Source: Plazaster borealis
Taxonomy: Eukaryota > Echinodermata > Asteroidea > Forcipulatida > Labidiasteridae
DNA: 64,000 nt
Direction of reading: 5' to 3'
Assembly (NCBI GenBank): GCA_021014325.1
Contig: CM037472.1
Coordinates: 7,378,001 to 7,442,000 of the forward strand
The notes under the pieces were generated by a model. It searched no databases and was not told the DNA's origin. It worked only from the letters and a program-made list of their open reading frames with translations. The translations under genes and the position numbers were made by a program. Shown piece by piece: positions 34,401 through 37,775 of this stretch (position 1 is its first letter; every line of letters starts with the position of its first letter).

Positions 34401-36507
34401 TAACTGCTCATCCATTAAGTTTAATGACCCAAGTAATTCAATGTAAACATACTCACTGGTGAAAAGGATGTATACTTTCCGAGTTTTTTTGCTTATTGAT
34501 TTCCATCCCAGTCGTGACACTTGTGTCCTTAAGCAAGATACTTAACCACATGCTTCGTCCTTCGGATGGGACGTTAAGCCGTAGGTCCCGTGTGTTGTGT
34601 AATGCACGTTAAAGAACCCAGTGCACTTATCGAAAAGAGAAGGGGTTCGCCTCGGTGTTCCTGGTTTGATCGGCAGCATATTATTATTATTATTATTATT
34701 ATTATTATCCAGCACTTAAGTTCATGGCTGAAATTTCTGAAAAGTCCCTTTCCTTCCTGGACATCAATGTTACCATCGAAGCTGACCATCTATCCACCAT
34801 GGTCCACTACAAGCCTAGGGATTCACATTGCTACCTCCACTACCAATCCTCTCATCCAAGAACATGTAAAAATGCCATCCCACACTCCCAGTTTTTTTAT
34901 CTTCGACATATCTGCCGCTCAGAAGTTGAATTTCTACAGCAGAGTGAATTGATGATTTGTCATATTGGTAAACGTGGCTATCCACAGGAAGTAATTTCAT
35001 CCACCTTTCACCAGGTTTCATCCACCACTCTGGACCAAGCCTTGATCCCCGCTGCAAAATGTAAAAGCGAAAGAATATCCACACCAACCCCAGACCGTGA
35101 AGCTAAGAGACATTGTGTTACTCCATTAAAAAATCTACAAGCCTTACTGGTGGTATATTTATGAAATCTACTAATCCGATATGTGCCTCTAGATGTGACG
35201 TATCGATCGACAATACACTAGTGAGTTTTGTCTTGTGCCCTAAATCCTCTTTCGCTGAAGACAGCAAGACCCTAATCTGCAGACGTTCGCAATGTAAGAC
35301 CTGTCGTCACGCTGACCCCCCCCCCCCCCACGTGTGTGCTTGGACCCCGTGGCCCTTTTTAGATCCCCTGGAACTTTCACGTGTTCCACTACCAACCTGA
35401 TTTATTGCATCACCCGTATGCATTGTGGTAAGCTGTACATTAGTGAGACTAAGCGACTCTTGGCTGACTGCTTCTCCAAACATCTCCGCAGCATGAGACT
35501 TAGTACACCAGGCTTGGCAATAGCTCAACACTTCACCACCTCTCCCCACTCCACTAATGACATGACGGTGTGCGTCCTGGTAACCACGACGACCGAAACC
35601 CGATGGAAGACGGATGATAAATATTAATATTATCTTCCAGGCTTTGAAATATTGTCATAATCACACTCATCAACCACCAACACAATGTAATACTTTTAGT
35701 GACTGTCACAGCCAAAAAGGTTTCATTAGAAGAGAGCAAACCAGCAAAACAGAGAAGCCCCAGCTAATATACCACTTGCAATTTCCTGCACTGTTTCTTT
35801 GGGCACCTTGGCTAATGGGAACCATCACAGTCCATTCCCACATTTGAAACACATTCATAGAATACAACAGAACCTGATAATATCCAATTTGAAAAGTTTA
35901 CTGACAAAGCAACATTTTGCTGTGGACATGGTGGAAGTCGGTCGTTCACTCAGTGAAAACTGAGATTGCTATTGCTATAAATTCACAAAACATTACATGT
36001 TTAAACGTATAACTGTAAGTAATTGCTACGTTGGTTGTATATTTTCTTGACAAATTTATGCCCCAATGTTTGCACATAAATATTTAACCCATATTACACA
36101 TAGGGTAAAAAATAGCCCCTTGAATGGGAGGCAAAATTGTGGTGGTGGAGGCTGATACCGAAACCCTAAAAAATCATTGAAAGGTATGTTATTTATAAAC
36201 TACTTGATAGTAAATAATTAATAAGTCATTGAAAAGGATGTGCAACAAATCAAGAGGCCAAAGAGAAACAACAATATTGTTATTGTTGTTACCCTATGTT
36301 AGATCAGTATGTTTAAAACTTTTCAAATAATTGTCACTTCTTCTATGGCTCATGCGTTTATTTGTTTAATATGTCTGATGAAATTTGCTATTTTTATAGA
36401 AATAAAAGATTAATAATTGTATCAATCACTTACAGGAACTTGAGAGGTATAGCAGACAAGTGGAACGGAGGTCTAGAGATCGTGTTATTGGAAGTGGTGA
36501 CATGTAA
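1371..36507 (+). CDS. DYNC2LI1: Cytoplasmic dynein 2 light intermediate chain 1 (10 exons, 5' incomplete)
   Basis: This gene encodes the light intermediate chain of dynein-2, which stabilises the dynein-2 heavy chain and is needed for retrograde intraflagellar transport in cilia. Joining 1371-1475, 5359-5447, 8413-8599, 8776-8844, 17389-17466, 18641-18726, 18851-18924, 26014-26111, 28333-28425 and 36436-36507 gives 951 nt with no internal stop: 316 residues and TAA. Every junction is GT-AG and every phase matches. Family landmarks are the end of the P-loop (GKT), [13 protein letters not shown], the switch-like [29 protein letters not shown] (NKxD-like), [17 protein letters not shown], FGxDSLDQIG, and the coiled C-terminal end. 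The vertebrate protein is about 350 residues, so about 40 N-terminal residues are missing upstream. Seven of the nine introns exceed 1 kb and are filled with transposons. The identification is by family knowledge; exon edges were read directly. Confidence 0.93.
1520..2470 (+). repeat. Dispersed intronic repeat, units of about 150 bp
   Basis: Diverged copies of a dispersed family run through the first half of this intron. The phrase about hepta-T, GTTGTAGATCT and GAGCCTGCT then TTGCACAGAGATGA occurs at about 1730-1795 and 2285-2350, and a close relative occurs at 22290-22350. Units with TGACCTTGACTTC and GAAGTTGAA recur too. There is no coding potential. The exact family is unknown to me. Confidence 0.6.
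2640..3160 (+). repeat. Interspersed repeat, copy 1 (partner at 7235-7790)
   Basis: The segment from about 2660 to 2990 aligns with 7235-7565: shared GGAATCCAGCGATGTTTG, ACAACACTCGAAAGGATTTC and GTCAAAATGGTCCTT. Both are followed by an AT-rich tail made of short repeats such as GCTCAAAATCATTTTG. No intact frame is seen. The relationship is visible directly; its class is not known. Confidence 0.6.
3900..4745 (+). repeat. Diverged tandem repeat, period about 135-160 bp
   Basis: The phrase CTCCTGAACCACACATTGGA (or a close variant) recurs near 4079, 4211, 4364 and 4505, each followed by CTTAACAAACGCTACACAAAG-like and TTTGACCTTGACTTCCGGTT-like phrases. The same family returns at 22560-23205. There is no open frame. 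The units are diverged, so the array is old. Confidence 0.65.
5359..5447 (+). CDS. DYNC2LI1: DYNC2LI1 exon b (switch-like WELGGG)
   Basis: 29 codons plus 2 nt between the acceptor TTTTTTTGGCAG and the donor GTAAGT. It reads [19 protein letters not shown] and onwards to QDML, matching the family segment KDIAHFWELGGGT directly after GHN of the preceding exon. It ends in phase 2. Confidence 0.92.
5495..5700. repeat. Interspersed repeat with ATAAGCCGC / ATAAGTCGC motifs
   Basis: A 200 bp stretch just downstream of exon b carries repeated ATAAGCCGCC, ATAAGTCGCA, ATAAGTCGCC and ATAAGCTGCA motifs. This looks like a small non-autonomous DNA transposon of a kind common in animals. I did not find clear terminal inverted repeats or a target duplication. 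Confidence 0.4.
5965..6250. repeat. Interspersed repeat related to 2519-2650
   Basis: The phrase AAAGATCAAGTGGAACGAAA at 5971 and the following TTTTCTGCCC...AATTTTGCTGAAA...GGGAAAAACTAGCCCC mirror 2519-2625. The latter part (6110-6200) has pyrimidine-rich TCTGTCCTTCCGTCCATCCG. No coding capacity is seen. Confidence 0.45.
7235..7790 (+). repeat. Interspersed repeat, copy 2 (partner at 2640-3160)
   Basis: Aligns with 2660-2990 and then has an AT-rich tail built from short near-repeats (CAAAATCATTTTG and variants, 7685-7785). A short open stretch at 7384 begins MPSKCAVGG, which resembles the start of a THAP-type zinc finger, but it stops within 25 codons. I treat it as a transposon relic. Confidence 0.5.
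7795..7889 (-). repeat. tRNA-derived SINE / tRNA-like repeat, copy 1
   Basis: On the minus strand the sequence has an A-box-like D arm (TAGCTCAGTTGGTAGAG), an anticodon arm with loop ATGTTAA (anticodon GTT, Asn-like) and a B-box-like GGTTCGAAACCC. It then runs into CTCTAGTCAATTTTTC and TTTGTTCAACCCC. The acceptor arm pairs poorly and a constant tail follows, so a tRNA-derived SINE is more likely than a working tRNA gene. Related copies lie at 17767, 17998 and 18170. Confidence 0.6.
7975..8160 (+). mobile_element. 3' end fragment of an L2/CR1-like non-LTR element
   Basis: One frame reads [12 protein letters not shown], the usual C-terminal end of L2/CR1-clade ORF2. It is followed about 95 bp later by the characteristic TTAAAGCGCTTCGAGGAGCA and an A/T-rich end. 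The copy is severely 5'-truncated. Confidence 0.5.
8413..8599 (+). CDS. DYNC2LI1: DYNC2LI1 exon c
   Basis: One nt completes the leucine codon of exon b, then 62 codons run to GTGAGT. Two acceptors are close together, after 8412 and after 8423. Only the first (CTATGCAG) keeps the frame and restores the family spacing, giving [17 protein letters not shown]. The exon continues through an amphipathic stretch ([18 protein letters not shown]) and ends FGEDHP. Confidence 0.9.
8776..8844 (+). CDS. DYNC2LI1: DYNC2LI1 exon d (TKYD motif)
   Basis: 23 codons in phase 0 between CATCAACAG and GTATGG. It reads [20 protein letters not shown] then IFQ. GTKYD is the NKxD-like guanine-specificity position of the GTPase-like fold. 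It is separated from exon c by a 176 bp intron. Confidence 0.93.
9022..9172 (+). repeat. DIRS left inverted terminal repeat
   Basis: Begins CTTACCTGTTAAACCTACGA and ends CTCTTTTTCTC. It matches the reverse complement of 14921-15071 over 151 bp. The outer 20 bp (9002-9021, GAGTCC then ACTTCAGGGACTCC) are specific to this end and are matched only by the internal complementary region. Confidence 0.9.
9383..9409 (+). repeat. A27 tract in the DIRS gag leader
   Basis: A run of 27 adenines ends 11 nt before the gag ATG at 9421. It lies inside the element, between the left terminal repeat and gag, so it is not a poly(A) tail from retrotransposition. Confidence 0.9.
9421..11634 (+). CDS. gag: DIRS Gag-like protein (737 aa)
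   Basis: This is the putative structural, nucleic-acid-binding protein of the DIRS element. The start is the first ATG of the frame, just after the A27 tract. Residues about 16-50 are rich in Cys pairs (CCSSC, CPHC, CTVC), suggesting zinc binding. Residues about 75-170 hold five imperfect copies of an IPxRSL motif (IPSRSL, IPLRSL, IPSRSL, IPPRSL, IPSRSL). Low-complexity Ser/Asp and basic stretches follow ([16 protein letters not shown]). The C-terminal end is rich in Arg and Gly ([19 protein letters not shown]), as in many nucleic-acid-binding Gag proteins. It overlaps the RT frame by about 80 nt in the +1 direction. Assignment as Gag rests on position and composition. Confidence 0.8.
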   Translation: MAEPRGKRGARPSFQICCSSCSLPRPQDSHELCPHCRTCNRLRPCTVCRSWVDSDWEIVTSWLRDRSPSSVADLNPSGGIPSRSLPSEKVLARTPKPTRDIPLRSLSSGRVASSGAVRSSGDIPSRSLSSSKTTETGTPQSLGDIPPRSLSPSPADATDLLTSEVIPSRSLTSEGIVPCPERAGPSGTPDPSPSGAIRKKKAKGLQPGDSGGAIRPKPATATKAGKKKMPVRADSSGDDTNLSRRKKRRDYTSGSSSGDDCSQERRRHRSPDHSTALLLQGFRDLSATICSLIPKPAMPAPPVPTSLREPMVQSSDSGSEAAVSIFVSDEFSDDDPTPVGVPSSASRAPTDVSGLQNPSSQSDVITDTDATAFHPLHCTHGARPLPTGDSSDESEAVSAHSSSDRRLRLVMRDMIRVLHIPSTDDPVASDGGSRLSFKRRTAPSAAKDDVFPILPIDRICADRMKMLSEVKRVRPLSRQDLRPFKVPQADYERFLSIPVLPSASRDRIAADTGARTSVKAPFPGKEKNTLEDVLVKVDTASRAGLRVSCFLQLLSEYLVCSCETDSPVSAEATEMAFRCLDDCLRICMDQFTRVSMIATAARRTNVIESIFLPSDGVKTSLEGLPRLGPDLFAGKFQEVMELEAKRIKATDKINLRKASGQGAPSSSRGNARGRGQRFPRKPLKPFRPATVPSPTFSAPQQSPITPSRTGRGRGSKPGFTPRPRSSFGSNRGGPWRR
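11552..13687 (+). CDS. pol: DIRS reverse transcriptase / RNase H / methyltransferase-like polyprotein
   Basis: The 711-codon open frame lies +1 to gag. The RT domain covers about residues 110-290: [37 protein letters not shown] and the catalytic YLDD at 12269-12280. RNase H follows: TDASNTGWG with its Asp at 12770, [23 protein letters not shown] and ADALSR. The region [14 protein letters not shown] to [12 protein letters not shown] matches the methyltransferase-like segment typical of DIRS1 elements. The first in-frame ATG (12017) lies inside the RT, so translation probably needs frameshifting or re-initiation from gag. No internal stop is present, so the enzyme may be functional. Confidence 0.92.
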   Translation: MAAAPSLDLLLGLDLLSGRTGVARGAGDDLTLSAPPLGPVGGRLINFAKTWALFTDDRWVLGTVRHGYVLEFTSTPPSSPLLRITPVPSDPDQRRALESEIQALLSKRAITRVPTSQESLGFYSTFFLTPKKSGDWRPILNLRPLNRYIQPKRFRMETLHIVLESLPLPAWAASLDLKDAYLHVPIVEQHRPFLRFRYLNVTFQFRSLPFGLSTAPRVFTRLVKIVAATLRKRHVRLFVYLDDWLIVGSTRAEALAAVALTRQIATDLGFIFNEEKCKPVPSQKPVFLGAVLDLRQGLVTPTLERIENLRACATLFMSAQSAPAVAWLRLLGLMASMVDLIPWCRMRLRPIQLYLLSQYRPHWDPVYLLIPVLPSVIPHIHLWAQEENLSRGLIFPRPPPTQVLTTDASNTGWGAHLGAETCAGTLHINILELLAVHHALIRFSQTVSHHHVLVRSDNSTVVSYINRQGGTRSPRLCMFVWDVLSWCIAHDVSLTAVHLPGELNTVADALSRGKILPTEWTLHPLVVQAVFQKFDRPHIDLFASALNNQLPVYCARSHDPQAWAWDALSVDWTNMYAYAYPPISLLPRVLTKIEATRCRVLLVAPFWPRQPWFQNLIRLLIHPPVVLPQREDLISQPHSHIRHAQSGTLHLTCWLLSNDLSAQLAFQRTLQPWQPGVGDRQPGVRITADYDIITSGAGTDLLIPAQHLYDI
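13237..14571 (+). CDS. DIRS tyrosine recombinase
   Basis: The recombinase of the lambda-integrase superfamily is thought to insert the circular DIRS DNA. The core begins near 13590 ([20 protein letters not shown]). Catalytic residues are seen as the first Arg in [12 protein letters not shown] (13984-14019), HETR (H at 14371, R at 14380) and the nucleophilic Tyr in SCYLRD (14479). The frame is open far upstream (from 11701), but that part only shadows the RT. The ATG at 13237 is the last one before the recognisable region and gives 444 aa; an internal start nearer 13500 is also possible. It overlaps the RT frame by about 450 nt. Confidence 0.88.
   Translation: MGLGRPVRRLDKHVRIRIPANIPPSKGLDEDRGDSLSGPSRGPFLATSTVVSEPNPSPHTSPCGSPSTGRSDQSASLPHPSCSVGDTTLNVLVAVERSLCAAGLSTNAAALAARGRRSSTRRTYNSRLRHYHKWCRDRSIDPCSASVRHIGDFLLELFQQGLSVATVRGYRAALGAVHDGFQDGSTISNSKALAQLLRGMFIERPPRRKLLPSWDLSRVLQSLSQAPFEPMAHSSLLNLAIKTVFLVAIATARRRSELRALTLDQGHIRWEPNGVRLIPHISFLTKNQSPSYQPPDIFIPNIKSVSTVSEDKLWCPVRALKWYLARTKSLRGEVSQIFISTTKPHGAVSADTISRWIVKAIQSSISEWPTTPSSSIHAHETRAVSTSWAFMKGVPLQDILQAAAWKTPSTFTSCYLRDVMQTHGRVAQASLSSVAPSGSTPQQG
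14762..14866 (+). repeat. DIRS internal complementary region
   Basis: 14762-14808 is the exact reverse complement of 9002-9048 (left tip). 14808-14866 is the reverse complement of the right tip up to 15114, with one mismatch seen (GAGTCTGCG versus GAGTCCGCG). The two halves share a C at the joint, so this region reads as the junction of a circularised element. It defines the element ends as 9002 and 15114. Confidence 0.92.
14921..15071 (-). repeat. DIRS right inverted terminal repeat
   Basis: Reverse complement of 9022-9172. The right-specific tip 15072-15114 ends in ACCCTTGATTTGGGGG. Confidence 0.9.
15115..17388. other. Remaining intron d-e sequence
   Basis: An AAT microsatellite lies at 15139-15154. 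The stretch from about 15220 to 15640 contains a frame reading [14 protein letters not shown], which resembles the C-terminal end of a non-LTR ORF2, but this is weak. 15640-17000 shows no gene or recognisable element. A perfect hairpin lies at 17025-17060. The interval ends at the exon e acceptor. Confidence 0.45.
17025..17060. repeat. Perfect 16 bp inverted repeat (hairpin)
   Basis: The left arm AAAGAAGTGGGTGTAT (17025-17040) and the right arm ATACACCCACTTCTTT (17045-17060) are exact reverse complements around the loop AATG. The upstream phrase TTTTGTTTCTTTACAAAGAA also occurs at about 16712, so the hairpin sits next to a local duplication. Confidence 0.85.
17389..17466 (+). CDS. DYNC2LI1: DYNC2LI1 exon e
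   Basis: 26 codons in phase 0 between CTTCTCTTTTAG and GTATGA. It reads [20 protein letters not shown] then YGAALQ, one of the most conserved segments of the family. It lies 8.5 kb downstream of exon d because the DIRS element sits in the intron. Confidence 0.94.
17767..17816 (-). repeat. tRNA-derived SINE, truncated copy 2
   Basis: Contains the tail (GTTGAACAAACAAAAATTGA) and the B-box part of the family and then breaks off. The 40 bp before it (GAGCGCTTTCTTTAATGGTC) match the sequence before copy 3, so the two are a tandem duplication about 230 bp apart. Confidence 0.6.
17998..18092 (-). repeat. tRNA-derived SINE, copy 3
   Basis: On the minus strand it starts GGGCTAGATAGCTCAGTTGG. The anticodon loop is ACGTTAA (GTT), then come GGTTCAAATCC and the tail ending in GTTCAACCCC. 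It faces copy 4 in inverted orientation 77 bp away. Confidence 0.65.
18170..18263 (+). repeat. tRNA-derived SINE, copy 4
   Basis: Plus-strand copy: GGGCTAGATAGCTCAGTTGG, then a changed anticodon loop ACGTGAA (GTG, His-like), AGTTCAAATCCCG and the tail TCAATTTTTCTTTGTTCAAC. Together with copy 3 it makes a long imperfect inverted repeat in the e-f intron. Confidence 0.65.
18641..18726 (+). CDS. DYNC2LI1: DYNC2LI1 exon f
   Basis: 28 codons plus 2 nt between CTTGTTTAG and GTAAGT. It reads [20 protein letters not shown] then VFGSPMST. A nearby alternative acceptor after 18648 would give an immediate stop, so the upstream AG was chosen. It ends in phase 2. Confidence 0.88.
18851..18924 (+). CDS. 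DYNC2LI1: DYNC2LI1 exon g
   Basis: One nt completes Ser, then 24 codons and 1 nt between TTTCTTTTGCAG and GTGAGT. It reads [20 protein letters not shown] then LDQIG, matching the family segment NKPLFITAGLDSFGQIG. The preceding intron is only 124 bp. Confidence 0.9.
19142..21000 (-). mobile_element. Broken L2/CR1-like non-LTR retrotransposon
   Basis: Reading on the minus strand, the endonuclease region runs from about 21000 to 20410 ([44 protein letters not shown]), with a frameshift near 20640 and a stop near 20512. It then jumps directly into the middle of the RT domain ([36 protein letters not shown]), so the early RT motifs are deleted. The C-terminal region follows with further frame breaks ([38 protein letters not shown]). 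The 3' end carries GCGCTTTATAAATCTC-like sequence and an ATT microsatellite tail at 19142-19155, as expected for this clade. It is non-functional. Confidence 0.85.
19948..20499 (-). pseudogene. Non-LTR endonuclease C-terminus fused to RT core
   Basis: An open stretch of 183 codons begins [10 protein letters not shown] (end of the endonuclease), passes PSDHHAL and enters RT at [19 protein letters not shown]. It keeps the RT motifs GVPQGS and YADDT. The central deletion removes the first RT motifs, so it cannot encode a working RT. It belongs to the element at 19142-21000. Confidence 0.85.
21050..21700 (+). mobile_element. 3' fragment of a second non-LTR element (C-terminal ORF2)
   Basis: Frames on the plus strand read [47 protein letters not shown] then, after a frameshift near 21318, [20 protein letters not shown] and [15 protein letters not shown]. 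These are typical of the region after RT in Jockey/CR1-type ORF2. It abuts the oppositely oriented element at 19142-21000 head to head. Confidence 0.7.
21700..22280. other. Unassigned intron sequence
   Basis: The stretch has a T-rich tract at 21781-21793 and no recognisable domain on either strand. I see nothing to annotate. Confidence 0.4.
22280..23205 (+). repeat. Diverged tandem repeat, period about 150 bp
   Basis: Related to 1520-2470 and 3900-4745. CTCCTGAACCACACATTGGA at 22571 recurs in diverged form near 22731, 22881, 23020 and 23171, spaced about 150 bp. Each unit carries GTGACCCCATTTGACCTTGA-like and GAAGTTGAA phrases. There is no coding frame. Confidence 0.65.
23212..24237 (-). CDS. 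Non-LTR ORF2 endonuclease domain (partial)
   Basis: The domain nicks target DNA for target-primed reverse transcription. The open frame reads [25 protein letters not shown] (the conserved E.W), [39 protein letters not shown] (GDFN motif), and [11 protein letters not shown] (SDH motif). All main catalytic landmarks of the exonuclease-endonuclease-phosphatase fold are visible. There is no ATG at the start; the N-terminal piece (24412-24230, ending [10 protein letters not shown]) is in another frame, so a frameshift near 24230 is likely. It ends before the RT. Confidence 0.85.
   Translation of the reverse strand: MIIAPFHVNIRSLHKNIDKLKFLLNSINYKFSFIALSETWLKSVPHSYFYLPGYELVVNNRQGAKTGGGVALYISSELNVTVREDLNFSDDSLESLFVEICIPNARNIIAGVVYKAPSAVHDEFMTTFQIICSRADCNNKSCIISGDFNINLLNQTNLNPLSFIDLFTSHSFLPQIHKHTCITDTSATLIDNFLSNILPSSKSGILISDISDHLPIFMFIQASSSSAPHNHKLSFTRNHSNFNLDKFIDDLHSFDWGGVLSCNNPDTAYNTFLDSFINLYDQNTPSVRSNNTNKASHISTTPWVTHSLLKSIKKKNKLYRQYLSNPTNYLKCKYTSDVINL
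24765..25394 (-). CDS. Non-LTR ORF1 protein (L1 ORF1p-like)
   Basis: This is the RNA-binding chaperone of the retrotransposon. The 209-residue frame has a coiled-coil stretch (about residues 40-110, [20 protein letters not shown] and [16 protein letters not shown]), then an RRM-like region starting [10 protein letters not shown] and a C-terminal part with [12 protein letters not shown], as in L1-type ORF1p. A second frame upstream (25519-25395, [19 protein letters not shown]) probably belongs to the same ORF1, broken by a frameshift near 25400. Confidence 0.75.
   Translation of the reverse strand: MAAESETSSTGGSPGTDFNILCEDLCSMISVVHSKLVISNQQSILNRVSTMEEKQANLETAISFASDSIKALQDQANISTTNIAKYDKQLQESASTLNVLRDEVLQLERHSRSFNLRFGGIPDEPAETPQNVLQAVKKLLADKFEQPDMAIENAHRSGHIKPKSPSDKPRHIIAKFIYRPERQQILHQFKAALQGTGIFVIQDLPHMMP
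26014..26111 (+). CDS. DYNC2LI1: DYNC2LI1 exon h
   Basis: Two nt complete Gly, then 32 codons between TATATGCAG and GTTAGT. It reads [20 protein letters not shown] then [12 protein letters not shown], matching the family's PMELWKKVYEKLFPP. Confidence 0.91.
26340..27180 (+). mobile_element. Truncated DIRS-like element, distinct family
   Basis: About 300 bp of leader are followed by an RT N-terminus. The frame at about 26682-27130 reads [67 protein letters not shown] and [20 protein letters not shown]. It is clearly homologous to the complete DIRS at 9002 but strongly diverged. It stops after the first RT motifs, before YLDD, and passes into unrelated sequence. It lies in the intron between exons h and i. 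Confidence 0.85.
27181..28332. other. Remaining intron h-i sequence
   Basis: At 27241-27370 there is a cluster of short imperfect repeats built on GAGACC and CCGAGACCTT. A 140-codon plus-strand frame at 27453-27875 shows no recognisable domain; I do not call it a gene. Confidence 0.4.
28333..28425 (+). CDS. DYNC2LI1: DYNC2LI1 exon i
   Basis: 31 codons in phase 0 between TTATCATTTCAG and GTAAGT. It reads [20 protein letters not shown] then [11 protein letters not shown], matching the family's DPARDPQYAENEVDEMR. Confidence 0.92.
28530..29520 (+). mobile_element. CR1/Jockey-like non-LTR element, 3' end
   Basis: Plus-strand frames read [27 protein letters not shown], later SRLWNSLPASAF-like sequence (around 29030-29070) and [16 protein letters not shown], the usual C-terminal end of ORF2. 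The segment [12 protein letters not shown] is duplicated (28576 and 28716). A 3' UTR of about 330 bp ends in an A-rich tail with AATAAATAAAATAAA at 29505-29520. The frames are broken. Confidence 0.7.
29520..29974. repeat. Dispersed repeat fragment
   Basis: 29690-29830 resembles 2003-2100 (AAGATTGAAATTGAATTGAA, CAGACAATTGAAC), another scrap of the dispersed intronic family. The rest is unassigned. Confidence 0.45.
29975..30869 (+). repeat. Left arm of inverted-repeat unit with 162 bp subrepeats
   Basis: The subrepeats contain CCATCTTGAAAAACATA, CTCTGGCACCAGATGACCTA and GACAAATCCACTGGAGTGG. The phrase GCCGACGCCATCTTG and its variants start near 30131, 30293 and 30455, a period of 162 bp. The inner part of the arm (30600-30869) is unique sequence, matched only by 33273-33540 in reverse. 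Confidence 0.85.
31758..31944 (+). repeat. 94 bp tandem duplication inside the Penelope-like element
   Basis: GAATAATATTCTTGAATAAT starts at 31758 and again at 31852, and the following text is nearly identical through CAATTGAGAAAGTTGCTTTA. One copy has two extra bases (AATTAAATCGAAC versus AATTAACGAAC). Confidence 0.85.
32034..32957 (+). pseudogene. Penelope-like RT fragments (pre-RT, motifs 1-2, post-RT)
   Basis: Two frames, 32034-32546 and 32550-32957, together carry the KPYDKGRG motif, a frameshifted PKIYK motif and the C-terminal IKQHWSLI and IAYREKI. The stretch [16 protein letters not shown] continues in the next frame from about 32945 to 33118 (TAA). The RT palm with its catalytic aspartates is missing, so no RT activity is possible. 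Confidence 0.8.
33231..33272 (+). ncRNA. Hammerhead ribozyme (type I, minimal)
   Basis: All core parts are present in order. Stem I 5' strand is GCAA (33231-33234) and the core is CTGATGA (33235-33241). Stem II is G-TGCC / GGCA-T around the loop AAGTA (33242-33256); its closing pair is G-T instead of G-C. GAAA follows (33257-33260). The short stem III is AAC / GTT with a 2 nt loop (33260-33267), with A15.1-U16.1 kept. Cleavage is expected after A33268, and stem I 3' strand TTGC (33269-33272) pairs fully with GCAA. Minimal hammerheads with a very short stem III are known from Penelope-like elements, where they are thought to work as dimers. Here it lies exactly at the 3' end of the Penelope relic, against the right inverted arm. 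Confidence 0.8.
33273..34306 (-). repeat. Right arm of inverted-repeat unit with four 162 bp subrepeats
   Basis: Reverse complement of 29975-30869 with one extra subrepeat. CAAGATGGCG starts at 33650, 33811, 33974 and 34136 (spacing 161, 163, 162). Each subrepeat has CAAGATGGC and GCCATCTTG as a local inverted pair. Confidence 0.85.
34490..34710 (+). repeat. Interspersed repeat with ATT microsatellite tail
   Basis: The text GTGTCCTTAAGCAAGATACT, CTTCGTCCTTCGGATGGGAC and GTTAAAGAACCCAGTGCACT ends in an ATT microsatellite (34679-34708). This is an abundant invertebrate repeat of non-LTR 3' UTR or SINE type; I cannot name the family. Confidence 0.5.
34712..35627 (+). mobile_element. Penelope-like element, C-terminal part with GIY-YIG domain
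   Basis: The frame from 34724 reads [59 protein letters not shown] and [11 protein letters not shown], typical of the thumb and linker after the RT. After breaks it reads [11 protein letters not shown] and then, at 35334-35627, [20 protein letters not shown] with [17 protein letters not shown] and [10 protein letters not shown], the GIY-YIG endonuclease. A C14 run at 35316-35329 separates two frames. The catalytic Gly of the YIG part is Ser and the usual Arg is Cys, so the nuclease is probably dead. It is a different copy from 30870-33272. Confidence 0.8.
35628..36435. other. Remaining intron i-j sequence
   Basis: Nothing recognisable apart from the splice acceptor at its end. Confidence 0.4.
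36436..36507 (+). CDS. DYNC2LI1: DYNC2LI1 terminal exon j with stop
   Basis: 23 codons and TAA after the acceptor CACTTACAG. It reads [20 protein letters not shown] then GDM, a charged tail that matches the family's ELEQYKRSS. An ATTAAA at about 36726 is a possible polyadenylation signal, but I would not rely on it. Confidence 0.85.
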   Translation, partial: ELERYSRQVERRSRDRVIGSGDM

Positions 36508-37146
36508 TGAAGTGACAACTGATGTTGAAGTGATGAAACCATGTTATCCATCCAAAATGTTTCTGTTAACTAGTGGGTTACCCGAGCTACACACACGTCT
36601 CACTTTGTAGTTGACCCTCAATGACAACTCAAATGGGTTTCCCCTCGGGACCCAATGGGACCGTTTAGGAAACCCATGGATTCGGATTGGAATACGCCAC
36701 GTTGTAGAGGAAGGAAAAATGTCACATTAAATTTTGTGATGTACTCATTTTCCAATAGATAGAGTTCTCATGTGAGTTGGGGAAAAAAATACTCTAACCG
36801 TACGTTAAAAATGTTGTAAATTGCGATTGTATTTGATACCCTTCCAGTGCAAAATTTGTCAACATCCAAATCATCCGATGATATCATTCTGGGAAAAATG
36901 GGTCTGTACATTTTTGTATGGGGATGTTTTTTTTCATTCCTGACTTTTGAAATTGAAACATGACTTCATTGGATTTCAACAACTAATGGGTGTGTACATT
37001 CCAAGGAGGAATTTTTTTGTAAGTCCGTTTTGATTTATATATTTCTGCATAGAACATTTGCATTCATTTAATGAAAATGCATTGTGTATTCCACCTCTGA
37101 GAATTGCACAAAAATCGTCGACTAGATGCTGATTTGAACCTGGTAT
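36508..37146. other. 3' flank of DYNC2LI1 (3' UTR and intergenic)
   Basis: Probably contains the 3' UTR. I see no further exon or domain. Confidence 0.4.
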
Positions 37147-37775
37147 TAGTCAGGTGGCACTTCGATATGATCGTGAAGTAGGGTACATATGCAATTTTAT
37201 TGCTGAAAATGATAGCTGAGGGTGTCTAGATTCAGAATCTGGCGGGTGCCCACTTGGCACCCTTGGGCAATTTTTTTTATTGACATCATAAGCCACGCCC
37301 ACTTTTTTAATTATGTAATAATTATGACAAATGTAGTTTGTCACATAAACATATCATGTTTGGTATCAAATTAAAGCTAGTGGTGCATGGAATACAAATA
37401 TACAGATGAGAAAACAATAACATAAAACGTAGGTCACTTTACGGTCATTAAAGGTCATACAAGGTCAAATATGAAGGAAAATGTCAGCAATACAGTATAA
37501 AATGTGCATATAATCCATGTCGCCTGTATCAAAATGAGACTTAACTGTCTGTTGAAAAGATGTGTACAATATAAACCCATGTACAATGCAAACCAGTCAA
37601 CTGGAGAGTGCAGCAATCAATTACCACCTAATGCATGGTATGAGACCAAATATTAATCTTTGTTTATCAACACTGCCTGGAGGTTGAAACTAGATAACCT
37701 AAGCTATTACCTAAGTTATTTCTTTTGTATTTCTTGATGACATCATGAGCACCATCCCATGCCCAGCACCTGACT

